A stretch of 64,000 bases of DNA from positions 248,001 through 312,000 of the forward strand of contig CAVPJV010000002.1 in the NCBI GenBank assembly GCA_963705515.1, written 5' to 3'. The stretch comes from Gaiellasilicea sp963705515 (GTDB taxonomy: Bacteria > Actinomycetota > Thermoleophilia > Gaiellales > Gaiellaceae). The notes beneath the pieces were generated by a model. It was not told the origin of the DNA and did not search any database. It saw nothing but the letters and a program-made list of their open reading frames with translations. Each line of letters begins with the position of its first letter. Position 1 is the stretch's first letter. A program made the translations under genes and the position numbers. Positions 10,185 through 21,088 of this stretch are shown here, in pieces.

Positions 10185-11006
10185 ATGAGCGCCACCATCG
10201 ACGCGGACGCCCATGTCGTCGAGGCAAACAAGATCTTCAGCCGCGTGCTCGTCGGCGTGGACACCACGCCGGAGTCGCGCGACGCACTCAGGCAGGCGGC
10301 GCTGTTGAAGGCGCCGGGCGGAACGATCACCTGCCTTGCGGCCTGGAATCTGCCGCCGCCGCTGATCACCCCCACGACGGTGGTGCCGTCGCGGGAAGCC
10401 GACGAGCGCGAGGCCTGCAGCGTCGCCGAAGACACCGTCCGGAGCGCGCAGGCGTTCATCCCGTCCGCCGAGTCCATGGTCGTTCGCGGCTCTGCCGGCC
10501 ACGCCTTGATCGACGTCGCCGCGCACGAGCGAACGACGCTGATCGCAGTCGGCTCTCACGGTCAGCGGCGCACCGAGGGGATTCTCCTCGGATCGACGGC
10601 GACTCTCCTGCTGCACGATGCACCCTGCTCGGTGCTCCTGGCGCGCGAGACCGCGCACCTGACCCCGCGGCGGGTCGTGGTCGGGGTCGACGGCTCGCCC
10701 GAGTCGGCCGCGGCGTACAGTATCGCCCGCTATCTCGCAGGGCGTTTCGACGCCGACGTGACTGTGGTCGTCGCCGAGGGCAAGAAGTTGATCGACCCCG
10801 CGGCGATCTCGCAGATCGTCGGCGACGGGTTCCACGTCGTTCCCGACGAGCCGGTGCACGCGCTCACGGCCGCCGCAGCTGGCGCCGACCTACTCGTGCT
10901 CGGCAGCAGAGGGCTCCACGGCTTCAAGTCGCTCGGCTCGGTCTCCGAGCGCGTCGCGCACCGGGCGCCCTGCTCGACGCTGATCGTCCGCGCACTGGAG
11001 AACTGA
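10185..11006 (+). CDS. Tandem universal stress protein (two Usp domains)
   Basis: A 273-residue cytosolic protein with two UspA domains (about residues 15-145 and 150-273). Each half ends in the nucleotide-binding signature: GSHGQRRTEGILLGSTA and GSRGLHGFKSLGSVSERV, followed by the APCSVLLAR or APCSTLIVR strand. Such proteins usually bind ATP and act in stress and growth arrest. The ATG at 10185 follows AAAAGGAGGAG. It is 19 nt upstream of ppdK and probably cotranscribed with it. Confidence 0.93.
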   Translation: MSATIDADAHVVEANKIFSRVLVGVDTTPESRDALRQAALLKAPGGTITCLAAWNLPPPLITPTTVVPSREADEREACSVAEDTVRSAQAFIPSAESMVVRGSAGHALIDVAAHERTTLIAVGSHGQRRTEGILLGSTATLLLHDAPCSVLLARETAHLTPRRVVVGVDGSPESAAAYSIARYLAGRFDADVTVVVAEGKKLIDPAAISQIVGDGFHVVPDEPVHALTAAAAGADLLVLGSRGLHGFKSLGSVSERVAHRAPCSTLIVRALEN

Positions 11007-11025
11007 CACCGAGAGGAGCTTGGCC

Positions 11026-13659
<2,634 letters not shown>

Positions 13660-13661
13660 CG

Positions 13662-15002
13662 ATGCTCGCCACCGCGCTTGCGATCCTGCTCGCGGCGGCG
13701 CCGGTCCACGCGGCCAAGCTGCCTCTGCGCGCGTGCACGGTGCAGGGCGTGGCCGCGAAGTGCGGCACGCTCCTCGTCGCCGAGAACCGCGACACCGGCA
13801 TCGGCGCGCGGATCGGACTGCGCGTTGTCGTCGTCCCCGCGCGCCGTAAGCCGGCGCGGCCGGACGCATTCACGTACCTCGCCGGCGGGCCGGGTGGCGC
13901 AGCGACCCAGCAGACGGCCGCCGTGAACTCGATCTGGAGCGGGGTGCACGAGCGGCACGACATCCTGCTGGTCGACCAGCGCGGCACCGGCGGCTCGCAT
14001 CCGCTGGCCTGCCCGCCGCCCGACCAGAACGAGGACGTCGCCGTGATGATCAGGGCCTGCCTCGCCTCGCTGAACGGCGATCCGACCCAGTACGGGACGG
14101 CAGCGGCCGCGGACGACCTCGACGCCGTGCGCACAGCACTTGGCTACCGCAGCCTCGACATCTACGGGATCTCGTACGGCGCCACGCTCGCGCAGGTCTA
14201 CCTGGCGCGCCACTCCCGCTCGGTGCGGACGGTGGCTCTGGACGGGGCGACGCTGCTCGACGTCCCCTTCTGGAGCCGGTTCGCCGCCAACGGGCAGCGC
14301 GCGCTCGACCTCACCGCGAGGCGCTGCGCCCGCGAGCCTGGGTGCGCGCGTGCATTCCCGAGCTGGCCGGCGCAGCTCCGCTCGCTGATCGAGGCCTGGA
14401 ACGCGCGTCCGGTCGCGGTGACGCGCGAGGTGACGCTCACCGGGGACGATCTCGCCGGGTTGATCCAGTACATGACGCTGAGCGCAGCGTCGGCGGCCTC
14501 GATCCCGCTCGTCGTCAACCGCGCCGCGCGCGGCGACTACGCGCCGCTGGCGGGGCAGATCCCGAGCAGCGGTGCCGAGAACCCGCTGATGTTCTGGTCG
14601 ATCTGGTGCAACGAGCGCTGGGTCGGCCTCGACGCGAAAGGGCCCTGGGACACCTACCTCGACGGCTATGTCGCCACTCAGCTCGAGCGCGACCGGTCCG
14701 TGTGCGCGTACGTGCCCGACCACGCCGAGCCGCCGTCGAACCACGCGCGCGTCCGCTCGAGCGTGCCGGTGCTCGCGCTCGTCGGCGGCGCCGACCCTCA
14801 GGATCCCGCCGCCAACATCGCCGGGCTCGGGGCGGCGATGCCGAAGGCGCGCATCGTCGTCGTCCCCGAGCACGGCCACGGCGTCGGTCAGTACGGCTGC
14901 CTGCCGAAGCTTGTCGCGCTCTTCGTCGACCGAGCCAGCGCGGCCACGCTCGACACGCGGTGTGTCCGCACAATCACGCCGCCCCCGTTCGCCCTCCAGT
15001 AG
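13662..15002 (+). CDS. Secreted alpha/beta hydrolase (peptidase S33, tripeptidyl-aminopeptidase-like)
   Basis: A 446-residue protein with a short signal peptide (MLATALAILLAAAPVHAAK). The alpha/beta core shows YLAGGPGG, LLVDQRGTGGS, the nucleophile elbow DIYGISYGATLAQ, the acid in LVGGADPQDP and the His in VPEHGHGVGQ. These are the landmarks of the exported actinobacterial SlpD/Tap peptidases, which clip short peptides from N-termini. The ATG lies 2 nt after the ppdK stop, so it is cotranscribed although the link to PEP metabolism is unclear. Confidence 0.88.
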   Translation: MLATALAILLAAAPVHAAKLPLRACTVQGVAAKCGTLLVAENRDTGIGARIGLRVVVVPARRKPARPDAFTYLAGGPGGAATQQTAAVNSIWSGVHERHDILLVDQRGTGGSHPLACPPPDQNEDVAVMIRACLASLNGDPTQYGTAAAADDLDAVRTALGYRSLDIYGISYGATLAQVYLARHSRSVRTVALDGATLLDVPFWSRFAANGQRALDLTARRCAREPGCARAFPSWPAQLRSLIEAWNARPVAVTREVTLTGDDLAGLIQYMTLSAASAASIPLVVNRAARGDYAPLAGQIPSSGAENPLMFWSIWCNERWVGLDAKGPWDTYLDGYVATQLERDRSVCAYVPDHAEPPSNHARVRSSVPVLALVGGADPQDPAANIAGLGAAMPKARIVVVPEHGHGVGQYGCLPKLVALFVDRASAATLDTRCVRTITPPPFALQ

Positions 15003-15022
15003 CCCGAGGCGATCGATCTTGG

Positions 15023-15637
15023 CTATGTCCTGGCGAGCACCTCGCACTCTTCGTCTCGTAGGCACTCGCGGACGCGGGTGTTGGCGAGGGTGAGCACGAA
15101 CGAACGCACGGGTGCGTCGTCGTACTGGCTGAGGATCGCGTCTGCGCAGGCGCGGATCTCCTCCGCACTCTTCGTCGCTTGGAACTCGGCGACGAGCGAG
15201 GGCAGGAGCTGGGCGAGCCGGCGATCGTGGCCGCTGCGGTCGGCGCGGATTTCCTCAGCGCGGTCGACGAGATCTTGGACTCGGCGGTCGATCTCGTCGC
15301 GGATCTCCCGCACCTTCTCGAGCGGCTGCCCGGCTGGGTCGTCGAGTTCCCAGTCTTCGACGCCGCCGATCACGTAGGGACAGGTGCCCTGGCAGTTGAG
15401 GGTGATCGCTTTGTCGGCGTGGAGCTGCATCTCGAGGTCGATCTTCTTTGGCTTGCGATGCGCGATGTCGATCCCGACCTCGCGCATCACCTCGATGACG
15501 TTCGGCCAGATTGCTTCTGCTGGTTCCTGTCCGGCGGACTCAGCGCGCAGGTCGTCCGGTGCGTAGCGCTCGAACAGCGCTTGCGCCATTTGGCTGCGGC
15601 CGGCGTTGTGGGTGCAGACGAAGAGCACGTACTTCAT
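15023..15637 (-). CDS. arsC: Arsenate reductase (LMW-phosphatase fold) with C-terminal helical extension
   Basis: A 204-residue protein. The first 130 residues are an LMW-PTP-type ArsC: phosphate loop CTHNAGRS, EPAEAIWPNVIEVMREVGID and a redox pair in LNCQGTCPYV. Residues about 135-204 (LLPSLVAEFQATKSAEEIRA onward) form an extra helical domain resembling the small three-helix dimerisation domain seen attached to some actinobacterial ArsC proteins; that match is tentative. The ATG overlaps the stop of the upstream arsC (ATGA) behind GGAGGAGAG. Last gene of the ars operon. Confidence 0.88.
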   Translation of the reverse strand: MKYVLFVCTHNAGRSQMAQALFERYAPDDLRAESAGQEPAEAIWPNVIEVMREVGIDIAHRKPKKIDLEMQLHADKAITLNCQGTCPYVIGGVEDWELDDPAGQPLEKVREIRDEIDRRVQDLVDRAEEIRADRSGHDRRLAQLLPSLVAEFQATKSAEEIRACADAILSQYDDAPVRSFVLTLANTRVRECLRDEECEVLART

Positions 15638-16044
15638 CTCTCCTCCTTCTCGGACTCGCGGTCGAGCTCTGCGACGAGCTCGACCACCTGTTCCTTGATC
15701 TGATCCCGGATCTCCCGTACTTGCTCGAGCGGCAGGTGCTTCGGATCGGTGAACTCCCAGCTGATCCGCCGCACGCCCGGCGTGACCGGGCAGACCTCCT
15801 CGCTGCAGGTCGAGACGGCGACGTCGGCCCAGGCGAGCAGCTCCGGATCGAGCTTGCGCGGGACGTGGTCGCTGGCGTCGATCCCGACCTCACGGAGCGC
15901 CTCGACGACCTGCGGATGCGGTGCAGCGCCTGGCTCGCTGCCGGCGGAGCGCGCTTGGTGGCGGTCGCCGGCGAGCTCGCGCAGGTAGCGCTCGGCGATC
16001 AGCGAGCGGCCGGAGTTGGCGACGCAGACGAAGAGGACGTTCAC
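15634..16044 (-). CDS. arsC: Arsenate reductase, thioredoxin-type LMW-phosphatase fold
   Basis: A 136-residue ArsC reducing arsenate to arsenite. The P-loop CVANSGRS is at the N-terminus; the resolving cysteines lie in STCSEEVCPVTPG, as in pI258-type ArsC; ISWEFTDPKHLPLEQVREIR closes the fold. GTG 16044 overlaps the stop of the aquaporin gene (GTGA), so translation is coupled. Two different ArsC paralogues in tandem suggest different reductant partners. Confidence 0.93.
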   Translation of the reverse strand: MNVLFVCVANSGRSLIAERYLRELAGDRHQARSAGSEPGAAPHPQVVEALREVGIDASDHVPRKLDPELLAWADVAVSTCSEEVCPVTPGVRRISWEFTDPKHLPLEQVREIRDQIKEQVVELVAELDRESEKEER

Positions 16045-16730
16045 GCCGCCCTGGCCGGCTCCTCGGCCGGGCTGGTCTGCTCGCCGCGGACGAACTGGTA
16101 GGCGACCGCGCCCAAGGCGGCGCCGAGCAGGGGCGCGAGGAGGTAGAGCCACAGGGCGTGCAGGTCGCCGGAGACGAGCGCCGGCCCGAGTGAGCGAGCT
16201 GGGTTCATCGAAGCGCCGCTGATCGGGCCGCCAAACATGGCGTCGAGTCCGACGGTGGCGCCGACTGCGATCGCCGCCGCCTCACCGACGGCGCGCGTGT
16301 CGGTTGCGACGGCCATGATCACGAACATCAGAAAGAAGGTCAGCACCACTTCCCAGAAGAACGACTGGCGCTGGGAGCCGGAGGGGAGCGTCGCGCCGAC
16401 ATGGGCGATGTTCCCGAGCGAGCCGCGCAGCAGGAGCGCTGCGAGCAGCGCTCCGGCGATCTGCGCCAGCCAGTAGGCGGCGACGCGCGGCCAGGGGAAG
16501 TGGCGGCTGAGCGCGAACGCGAACGAGACAGCTGGGTTGAAATGGGCGCCGCTGACGTGCCCGACCGCGTAGATCATCGCCATGATCACGAGCCCGAACG
16601 TGATCGCGACACCGACATGGCCGAGTGCGCCCGTCTTCGCGTCGACCATGATCGCGCCGGCGCCGGCGAAGACAAGCGCGAACGTCCCGATCAGCTCGGC
16701 GGCAAGCGCGCGGCCGAGGTCAGGCTGCAT
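16041..16730 (-). CDS. Aquaglyceroporin-like MIP channel in ars operon
   Basis: A 229-residue MIP-family channel with six helices and two half-helix motifs, HFNPAVS and SMNPARS. In Sinorhizobium an aquaglyceroporin (AqpS) takes the place of an ArsB pump, letting arsenite made by ArsC leave down its gradient. Here no arsB or acr3 gene is seen in the operon, so this channel is the likely arsenite exit route. It lies between arsM (18 nt upstream) and the arsC pair (4-nt overlap). Confidence 0.9.
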   Translation of the reverse strand: MQPDLGRALAAELIGTFALVFAGAGAIMVDAKTGALGHVGVAITFGLVIMAMIYAVGHVSGAHFNPAVSFAFALSRHFPWPRVAAYWLAQIAGALLAALLLRGSLGNIAHVGATLPSGSQRQSFFWEVVLTFFLMFVIMAVATDTRAVGEAAAIAVGATVGLDAMFGGPISGASMNPARSLGPALVSGDLHALWLYLLAPLLGAALGAVAYQFVRGEQTSPAEEPARAA

Positions 16731-16748
16731 GGCGCGGAGGGACAGCCA

Positions 16749-17573
16749 CTAGCAGCAGCCGGCTTTCGCGGCCGGCTGGATCACCGGCAACCCCTTCTCC
16801 TCCGGCGTGGTCGTCTTGACCGCCTTGACGATCGCGCCGTGCATCCCGTCTGCGACCTGATGGGTGAACTCGACCGTGACCCGCTCGAACCCGGCCGCCT
16901 CGAGCCCCGCCTCGTACTCGCCCTTGGAGAGAGCGCCGGCGATGCAGCCGACGTACGAGCCACGCGCTGCGCGCTCCTCGACAGACAGCCGGTCTTCGGC
17001 GACGACGTCGCTGATCCCGATCCGGCCTCCCGGACGGAGCACGCGCGCCATCTCGGTCAGCACCGTCGGCTTGTCGGTCGAGAGGTTGACGACGCAGTTG
17101 CTGATGATCACGTCGACGCTCGCCGCCGGCAGCGGTACGGCCTCGATCTCGCCCTTGAGAAAATGGACATTGCGGACGCCGGCGTCGCGCGCGTTCTGCT
17201 GCGCGAGCGCGAGCATCTCGTCGGTCATGTCGACCCCGTACGCAGTACCCGTCGGGCCGACCCGCTTCGCGGACAGGATCACGTCGATTCCACCGCCCGA
17301 GCCGAGGTCGAGCACAACCTCGCCTTTCCGCAGGTCGGCGACTGCGGTCGGATTGCCACAACCGAGCGAGGCCAGCGTCGCCGCCTCCGGCAAAGCACCG
17401 CGCTGCTCAGCGTCGTAGAGCGCCTCACCGAACGTGGCCGCGTCGCTCTCCCCGTCCGCACAACAGGAGCCGCTCCCGCAGCCGCACTCTTCCGAGCGCT
17501 CAACGACCCGGCGGGCGGACTCCGCATAGCGGCGCCGCACCTGCTCACGCAGTTCGTCCGCAGTGGTCGTCAT
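16749..17573 (-). CDS. arsM: Arsenite S-adenosylmethionine methyltransferase
   Basis: A 274-residue SAM-dependent enzyme that methylates As(III). SAM motif VLDLGSGGGIDVILSA, the Cys in ISNCVVNLS and the Cys in SYVGCIAGAL match the conserved arsenite-binding cysteines of ArsM; an extra cluster CGCGSGSCC sits near residue 30, as in many bacterial homologues. The start ATG 17573 shares one base with the arsR stop (TGATG). The tail ends in AGCC. Operon position directly after arsR. Confidence 0.95.
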   Translation of the reverse strand: MTTTADELREQVRRRYAESARRVVERSEECGCGSGSCCADGESDAATFGEALYDAEQRGALPEAATLASLGCGNPTAVADLRKGEVVLDLGSGGGIDVILSAKRVGPTGTAYGVDMTDEMLALAQQNARDAGVRNVHFLKGEIEAVPLPAASVDVIISNCVVNLSTDKPTVLTEMARVLRPGGRIGISDVVAEDRLSVEERAARGSYVGCIAGALSKGEYEAGLEAAGFERVTVEFTHQVADGMHGAIVKAVKTTTPEEKGLPVIQPAAKAGCC

Positions 17574-17575
17574 CA

Positions 17576-17920
17576 GCAGCACACTCCCTTCGGTAGCTCG
17601 GCGAGAGCGGCCACCCGCGCGAACGCACTGGGATCAAGCGAGAAGTACGACCACTTGCCGCGCTCCTCGCGACGGACGAGCCCGGCCTCGACGAGACGAC
17701 TCAGATGCTGCGAGACCGTCGCCTGCGCCAGACCAAGAGGCTCGATCAGATTGCAGAGACAAACCGGCTCCTCGCTCGACGCGAGCAGGTTCACGATCCG
17801 CACGCGCGCCGGGTTCCCCAGCGCCGCGAACAAGGCTGCGGTCGCCGTCGCCTCCTCGGCGCTCAGCACCTCCGCTGCAAGCGGCGCGCAACAGTCGATC
17901 GGAGCCAAAGTGACGCTCAT
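17576..17920 (-). CDS. arsR: ArsR-family As(III)-responsive repressor
   Basis: A winged-helix repressor of 115 residues (its TGA stop is at 17573-17575). DNA-binding helix QATVSQHLSRLVEAGLV is clear. EEPVCLCNLIEPLG places the CxC metal site in helix alpha3 as in classical ArsR, with further Cys pairs near the N-terminus (IDCCAP) and at the very C-terminus (GVCC). The start is set at 17920 (MSVTLAP) rather than an upstream ATG at 17959, because a promoter and operator occupy the bases between. No Shine-Dalgarno is visible, so the message may be leaderless. Confidence 0.93.
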
Positions 17921-17922
17921 TT

Positions 17923-17944
17923 CAAATCGGAAAATACCGATTTG
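17923..17944 (-). promoter_or_regulatory. ArsR operator: perfect inverted repeat
   Basis: CAAATCGG (17923-17930), 6-nt spacer, CCGATTTG (17937-17944): a perfect 8-bp inverted repeat in otherwise GC-rich sequence, three bases before the arsR ATG. Its spacer is the predicted -10 hexamer, so bound ArsR would block RNA polymerase directly. Confidence 0.85.
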
Positions 17945-17959
17945 GTGCGGGCCGGTCAA
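17931..17959 (-). promoter_or_regulatory. ars operon promoter
   Basis: On the minus strand TTGACC (17954-17959) and TATTTT (17931-17936) are separated by exactly 17 nt. The start of transcription would fall at or just before the arsR ATG (17920), giving a leaderless or nearly leaderless mRNA. From here to 18124 the 165-base upstream stretch shows no gene. Confidence 0.75.
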
Positions 17960-18124
17960 CCCTAGCCAGCCAGACCCTCCTAGCGTGGCTCGGCGATTGC
18001 GGCGCGCGCGTGCTGATCATCGCGGCTTCTGCTTCGGGTTCTGGGAGTCGTCCGATGCCAAGGGCGGCATGGCTATCCGGCGCAGCAACCCTGCCTGTCG
18101 GAGCGTCCCAGCTCTCGGACGGCG

Positions 18125-18163
18125 GTAGTTAGCCGCAAGCCGCTCAGGGGGCGTACCGATCCC
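18125..18163 (+). promoter_or_regulatory. Bipartite element copy upstream of DszB-like gene
   Basis: Box 1 GTAGTTAGCCGCA (18125-18137), 18-nt spacer, CCGATCCC (18156-18163). It ends 59 nt before the GTG at 18223. Confidence 0.65.
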
Positions 18164-18222
18164 CGAGCCGGCCCGGTGGGAGAGCCTCGTCCCAGAAGAG
18201 TCCAACGAACGAGGAGGTAGCC

Positions 18223-19464
18223 GTGCCTGCTGCGACAGACGTAGGAGTTCGCGCTGCTCCCGAGGCGACGACCAAGGAGGCGATGGACATGACCACTGTC
18301 ACCGAGCCGGAGCGAGTCTCCACCACGGTGCCGTTGAGCTGGGAGGAGGTGTGGTTCACGAACTGCCCGATGGTGTCGGCGAACAACGTCGACCAGGAGC
18401 TCGGGTGGTGCCGTGAGGAGTTCAAGAAGATCGGCGTCGAGTACGCCTACTTCCGCCACGCACCCGAGAACAACTGGTACCCGCACTACATCCACAACCT
18501 GGACAACCTGATCCGTTTTGGCGGGCTCTATCCACCGATCCATGTCCACGCCGACATTCGCCGCACGGTGCTGCTGGGAGCGACCTGGGTGTACGAAGGC
18601 GGCTGCATGGCGGTGCGCGGCCGGGACCCGATCTTCCGGATGGAGGACCTGAAGGGCAAGAAGATCGGGATCTCGAAGAGCCTGAACACGATCAAGTGCG
18701 ACTGGTGGCGAATCCAGGAGCACATGGGCATCGAGAACATGCTGATGCTGCACGACATGACTCTGGACGACGTCGAGCTCGTCGAGTTCCCGTATCCGGA
18801 CGATTGGTACGACAAGCCCGAGATGCTCGTCCCGCCGATGAACAACCCGTCCGAGCTCTGGATGCGGCGTGACCACAAGCACGACCTGGCGTTCCGCCCG
18901 CTCGAGACCGCGCTGCTCGGCGGCGTCGTCGATGCGATCTACACCCAGAGCAAGGTCTTCCAGCACCTCCAGGAGGCCACCGGCCAGCTGAAGATGATCG
19001 AGGACCTCTCCAGGTATCCGGACTGGACGATTCAGGTAGCGAACACGCCGGCCGTCATCACCTGCACCGACGTGATGGCCGAGGAGCACCCGGAGCTCGT
19101 CGTCGCCTACATGAAGGCGATGATCAAGGTCGGGCGCTGGGCGAACGAGCACAAGCGTGCGGCGGGCGCGATCCTCAACAGGCAGACGTTCTATCTGGAT
19201 GCCGAGGACACCTACCAGGGCATCAAGGACGTCGACATGGTGCCGAGCCTGAGTGCGCAGAACCTGCAGTGCGTCGAGATCGGCAAGGACTTCATGGTCA
19301 GCCACGGCTACATCGAGAACGACTTCGATGTGAACGAGTGGGCTCGCCCGGACTTCCTCGAGCAGGCCGCAACTGAGGTGCTCAAGGAGGAGTGGGAGAG
19401 AAGGAGCTGGAGCAAGCTCCCCGCGGGTGGCGGCCTCGAGGTCGAAGGTACGAGGCTCGGTTAA
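18223..19464 (+). CDS. DszB-like putative sulfinate desulfinase (periplasmic-binding-protein fold, cytosolic)
   Basis: A 413-residue protein with the NitT/TauT substrate-binding fold but no signal peptide or lipobox. It carries what look like the catalytic residues of DszB (hydroxybiphenyl sulfinate desulfinase): Cys48 in FTNCPMVSA (DszB YSNCPVPNA, Cys27), Arg98 in IRFGGLYPPI (DszB TRFGGEIPPL, Arg70), and His88 exactly 10 residues before the Arg, as His60 is in DszB. LDDVELVEFP also matches. DszB releases sulfite from an aryl sulfinate; the substrate here is unknown. GTG 18223 follows GAGGAGG. A rhodanese gene follows 13 nt later. A plain ABC binding protein is the alternative, but no permease or ATPase genes are nearby. 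Confidence 0.65.
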   Translation: MPAATDVGVRAAPEATTKEAMDMTTVTEPERVSTTVPLSWEEVWFTNCPMVSANNVDQELGWCREEFKKIGVEYAYFRHAPENNWYPHYIHNLDNLIRFGGLYPPIHVHADIRRTVLLGATWVYEGGCMAVRGRDPIFRMEDLKGKKIGISKSLNTIKCDWWRIQEHMGIENMLMLHDMTLDDVELVEFPYPDDWYDKPEMLVPPMNNPSELWMRRDHKHDLAFRPLETALLGGVVDAIYTQSKVFQHLQEATGQLKMIEDLSRYPDWTIQVANTPAVITCTDVMAEEHPELVVAYMKAMIKVGRWANEHKRAAGAILNRQTFYLDAEDTYQGIKDVDMVPSLSAQNLQCVEIGKDFMVSHGYIENDFDVNEWARPDFLEQAATEVLKEEWERRSWSKLPAGGGLEVEGTRLG

Positions 19465-19477
19465 CGAGGAGGATGCG

Positions 19478-20041
19478 ATGACCACCAGCACCACACACGC
19501 CGAGCGGCCGGTCGCCGAGGCGCGGCAGACAAAGCTCGGGCTCTACGTCACCGCCAAGGAGGCGTACGACCTGTGGCAGGCGGATCCCGAGGGCGTGAAG
19601 ATCCTCGACGTGCGCACGCCCGAGGAGTGGGTCTTCACGGGTCACGCTCCGATGGCGACCAACATCCCGTTCGCCTTCCTGGCCTACCAGTGGGACGACG
19701 AGAAGAAGGCGTTCCCCTGGGAACTCAACCCGGACTTCGTCGACCTCGTGAAGGCGCGGTTCGCACACGATGACACGCTGCTCGTGTCCTGCCGCTCCGG
19801 CGGCCGCGCGGCGATCGCGATCAACATCCTGGCGGCTGCCGGGTTCACGAACACCTACAACATCCTCGACGGGATGGAGGGCAGCCGGGTCGACGATCCC
19901 GACAGCGTCTTCCACGGGATGCGTCTCAAGAACGGCTGGAAGGCCTCGGGCCTGCCGTGGACGTACGACCTCGACCCCGGGCGCATGGCGCTGCCCGAGC
20001 GCGAGACCGGCACGCTTCACCCCGGCAACACCGAGGACTGA
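19478..20041 (+). CDS. Rhodanese-like sulfurtransferase
   Basis: A 187-residue single rhodanese domain. DVRTPEEWVFTGHAPMATNI opens the fold and the active loop is CRSGGRAA in LLVSCRSGGR, so the persulfide-forming Cys is present. The tail (WTYDLDPGRMALPERETGTL) is an extension often seen in sulfur-oxidiser rhodaneses. ATG 19478 follows GAGGAGG. It is 13 nt downstream of the desulfinase-like gene and before a strong terminator, so the two form a closed two-gene operon and probably a sulfur-handling pair. Confidence 0.9.
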   Translation: MTTSTTHAERPVAEARQTKLGLYVTAKEAYDLWQADPEGVKILDVRTPEEWVFTGHAPMATNIPFAFLAYQWDDEKKAFPWELNPDFVDLVKARFAHDDTLLVSCRSGGRAAIAINILAAAGFTNTYNILDGMEGSRVDDPDSVFHGMRLKNGWKASGLPWTYDLDPGRMALPERETGTLHPGNTED

Positions 20042-20050
20042 CCGTCAACA

Positions 20051-20076
20051 GGGGCGGTGGGCTCTCCCACCGCCCC
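20051..20076 (+). terminator. Strong bidirectional terminator hairpin
   Basis: GGGGCGGTGGG (20051-20061) pairs perfectly with CCCACCGCCCC (20066-20076), 4-nt loop, between the convergent rhodanese and alcohol dehydrogenase genes. Confidence 0.8.
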
Positions 20077-20109
20077 TCCCGATGAAGGAGGAGCTGTTGC
20101 GGCGCTCCG

Positions 20110-21078
20110 CTAGACCGTGAGGACTGCGGCGCCGCGGATCGCGCCGCCGCGCAGGCGGTCGAGCGCCTCCTCCGCGGCGGCGAGCGGGAACGTCTCCACC
20201 GCCGTCCGCACCGGGTGCTCGCCGATCGCGCGGAACAGGTCGCGGCCGTCCTCCCGGGTCAGGTTCGCGACCGACCGCAGCACCCGCTCGCCCCAGAGCA
20301 GCTCGTACGGAAACGAGGGGATCGCGCTCATGTGGATGCCCGCGCAGACGACCGTGCCGCCCCTGCCGACCGCCGCAAGCGCCTCGGGGACGAGCTCGCC
20401 GGCGGGCGCGAAGATGATCGCGGCGTCGAGCTCCTCGGGCCGCTCGCCGGCGGCGCCGGCCCACGCCGCGCCGAGCTCGCGCGCCAGCGACTGTGCCTCC
20501 TCGTCGCCCGGCCGCGTGAACGCGAGCACCCGCCGTCCCTCGTGGCGCGCGAGCTGCGCGACGATGTGCGCCGCCGCGCCGAAGCCGTAGAGCCCGAGCC
20601 GCTCCCCCGCACCGGCCGCCCGCAGGGCTCGGTAGCCGATCAGCCCGGCACAGAGGAGCGGCGCGAGCTCGGCGTCGCCCGCCCCGTCGGGCAGCGGCAG
20701 GCAGTAGCGGGCGTCGGCCACCACCTCCTCGGCGTACCCGCCGTCGAGCGTGTACCCGGTGAACAGGGCGCGGTCGCAGAGGTTCTCCTGCCCCGACCGG
20801 CAATAGCGGCACTCGCCGCACGTCCAGCCGAGCCAGGGGACGCCGACACGGCCACCGCCGGCCGGATCGTCGCCTTCGACGACCGTGCCCACGACCTGGT
20901 GGCCGAGGACGAGCGGCAGCTTCGCGCCGGTGAGCTCGCCGTCGCGAATGTGGAGGTCGGTCCGGCAGACGCCGCAGGCATGAACGCGGATCCGGACCTC
21001 GCCGGGGCGAAGCCCCGGGGGCCGGATCTCGGCCTCCCGGAGCTTCGTGCCCGGTGCCTCGAGGAGCATCGCCCGCAC
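20110..21078 (-). CDS. Zinc-dependent alcohol dehydrogenase (AdhP-like)
   Basis: A 322-residue MDR-family dehydrogenase. Catalytic zinc ligands are in HACGVCRTDLH and LGHQVVGTV; the structural zinc loop is CGECRYCRSGQENLC. The nucleotide fold is GLYGFGAAAHIVAQLA, where GxGxxA replaces GxGxxG. It oxidises or reduces a small alcohol/aldehyde with NAD(P)H. It lies 10 nt after the GAPDH stop and is probably cotranscribed, which would suit fermentative disposal of NADH. Confidence 0.9.
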   Translation of the reverse strand: MRAMLLEAPGTKLREAEIRPPGLRPGEVRIRVHACGVCRTDLHIRDGELTGAKLPLVLGHQVVGTVVEGDDPAGGGRVGVPWLGWTCGECRYCRSGQENLCDRALFTGYTLDGGYAEEVVADARYCLPLPDGAGDAELAPLLCAGLIGYRALRAAGAGERLGLYGFGAAAHIVAQLARHEGRRVLAFTRPGDEEAQSLARELGAAWAGAAGERPEELDAAIIFAPAGELVPEALAAVGRGGTVVCAGIHMSAIPSFPYELLWGERVLRSVANLTREDGRDLFRAIGEHPVRTAVETFPLAAAEEALDRLRGGAIRGAAVLTV

Positions 21079-21088
21079 GGGCGGATGC

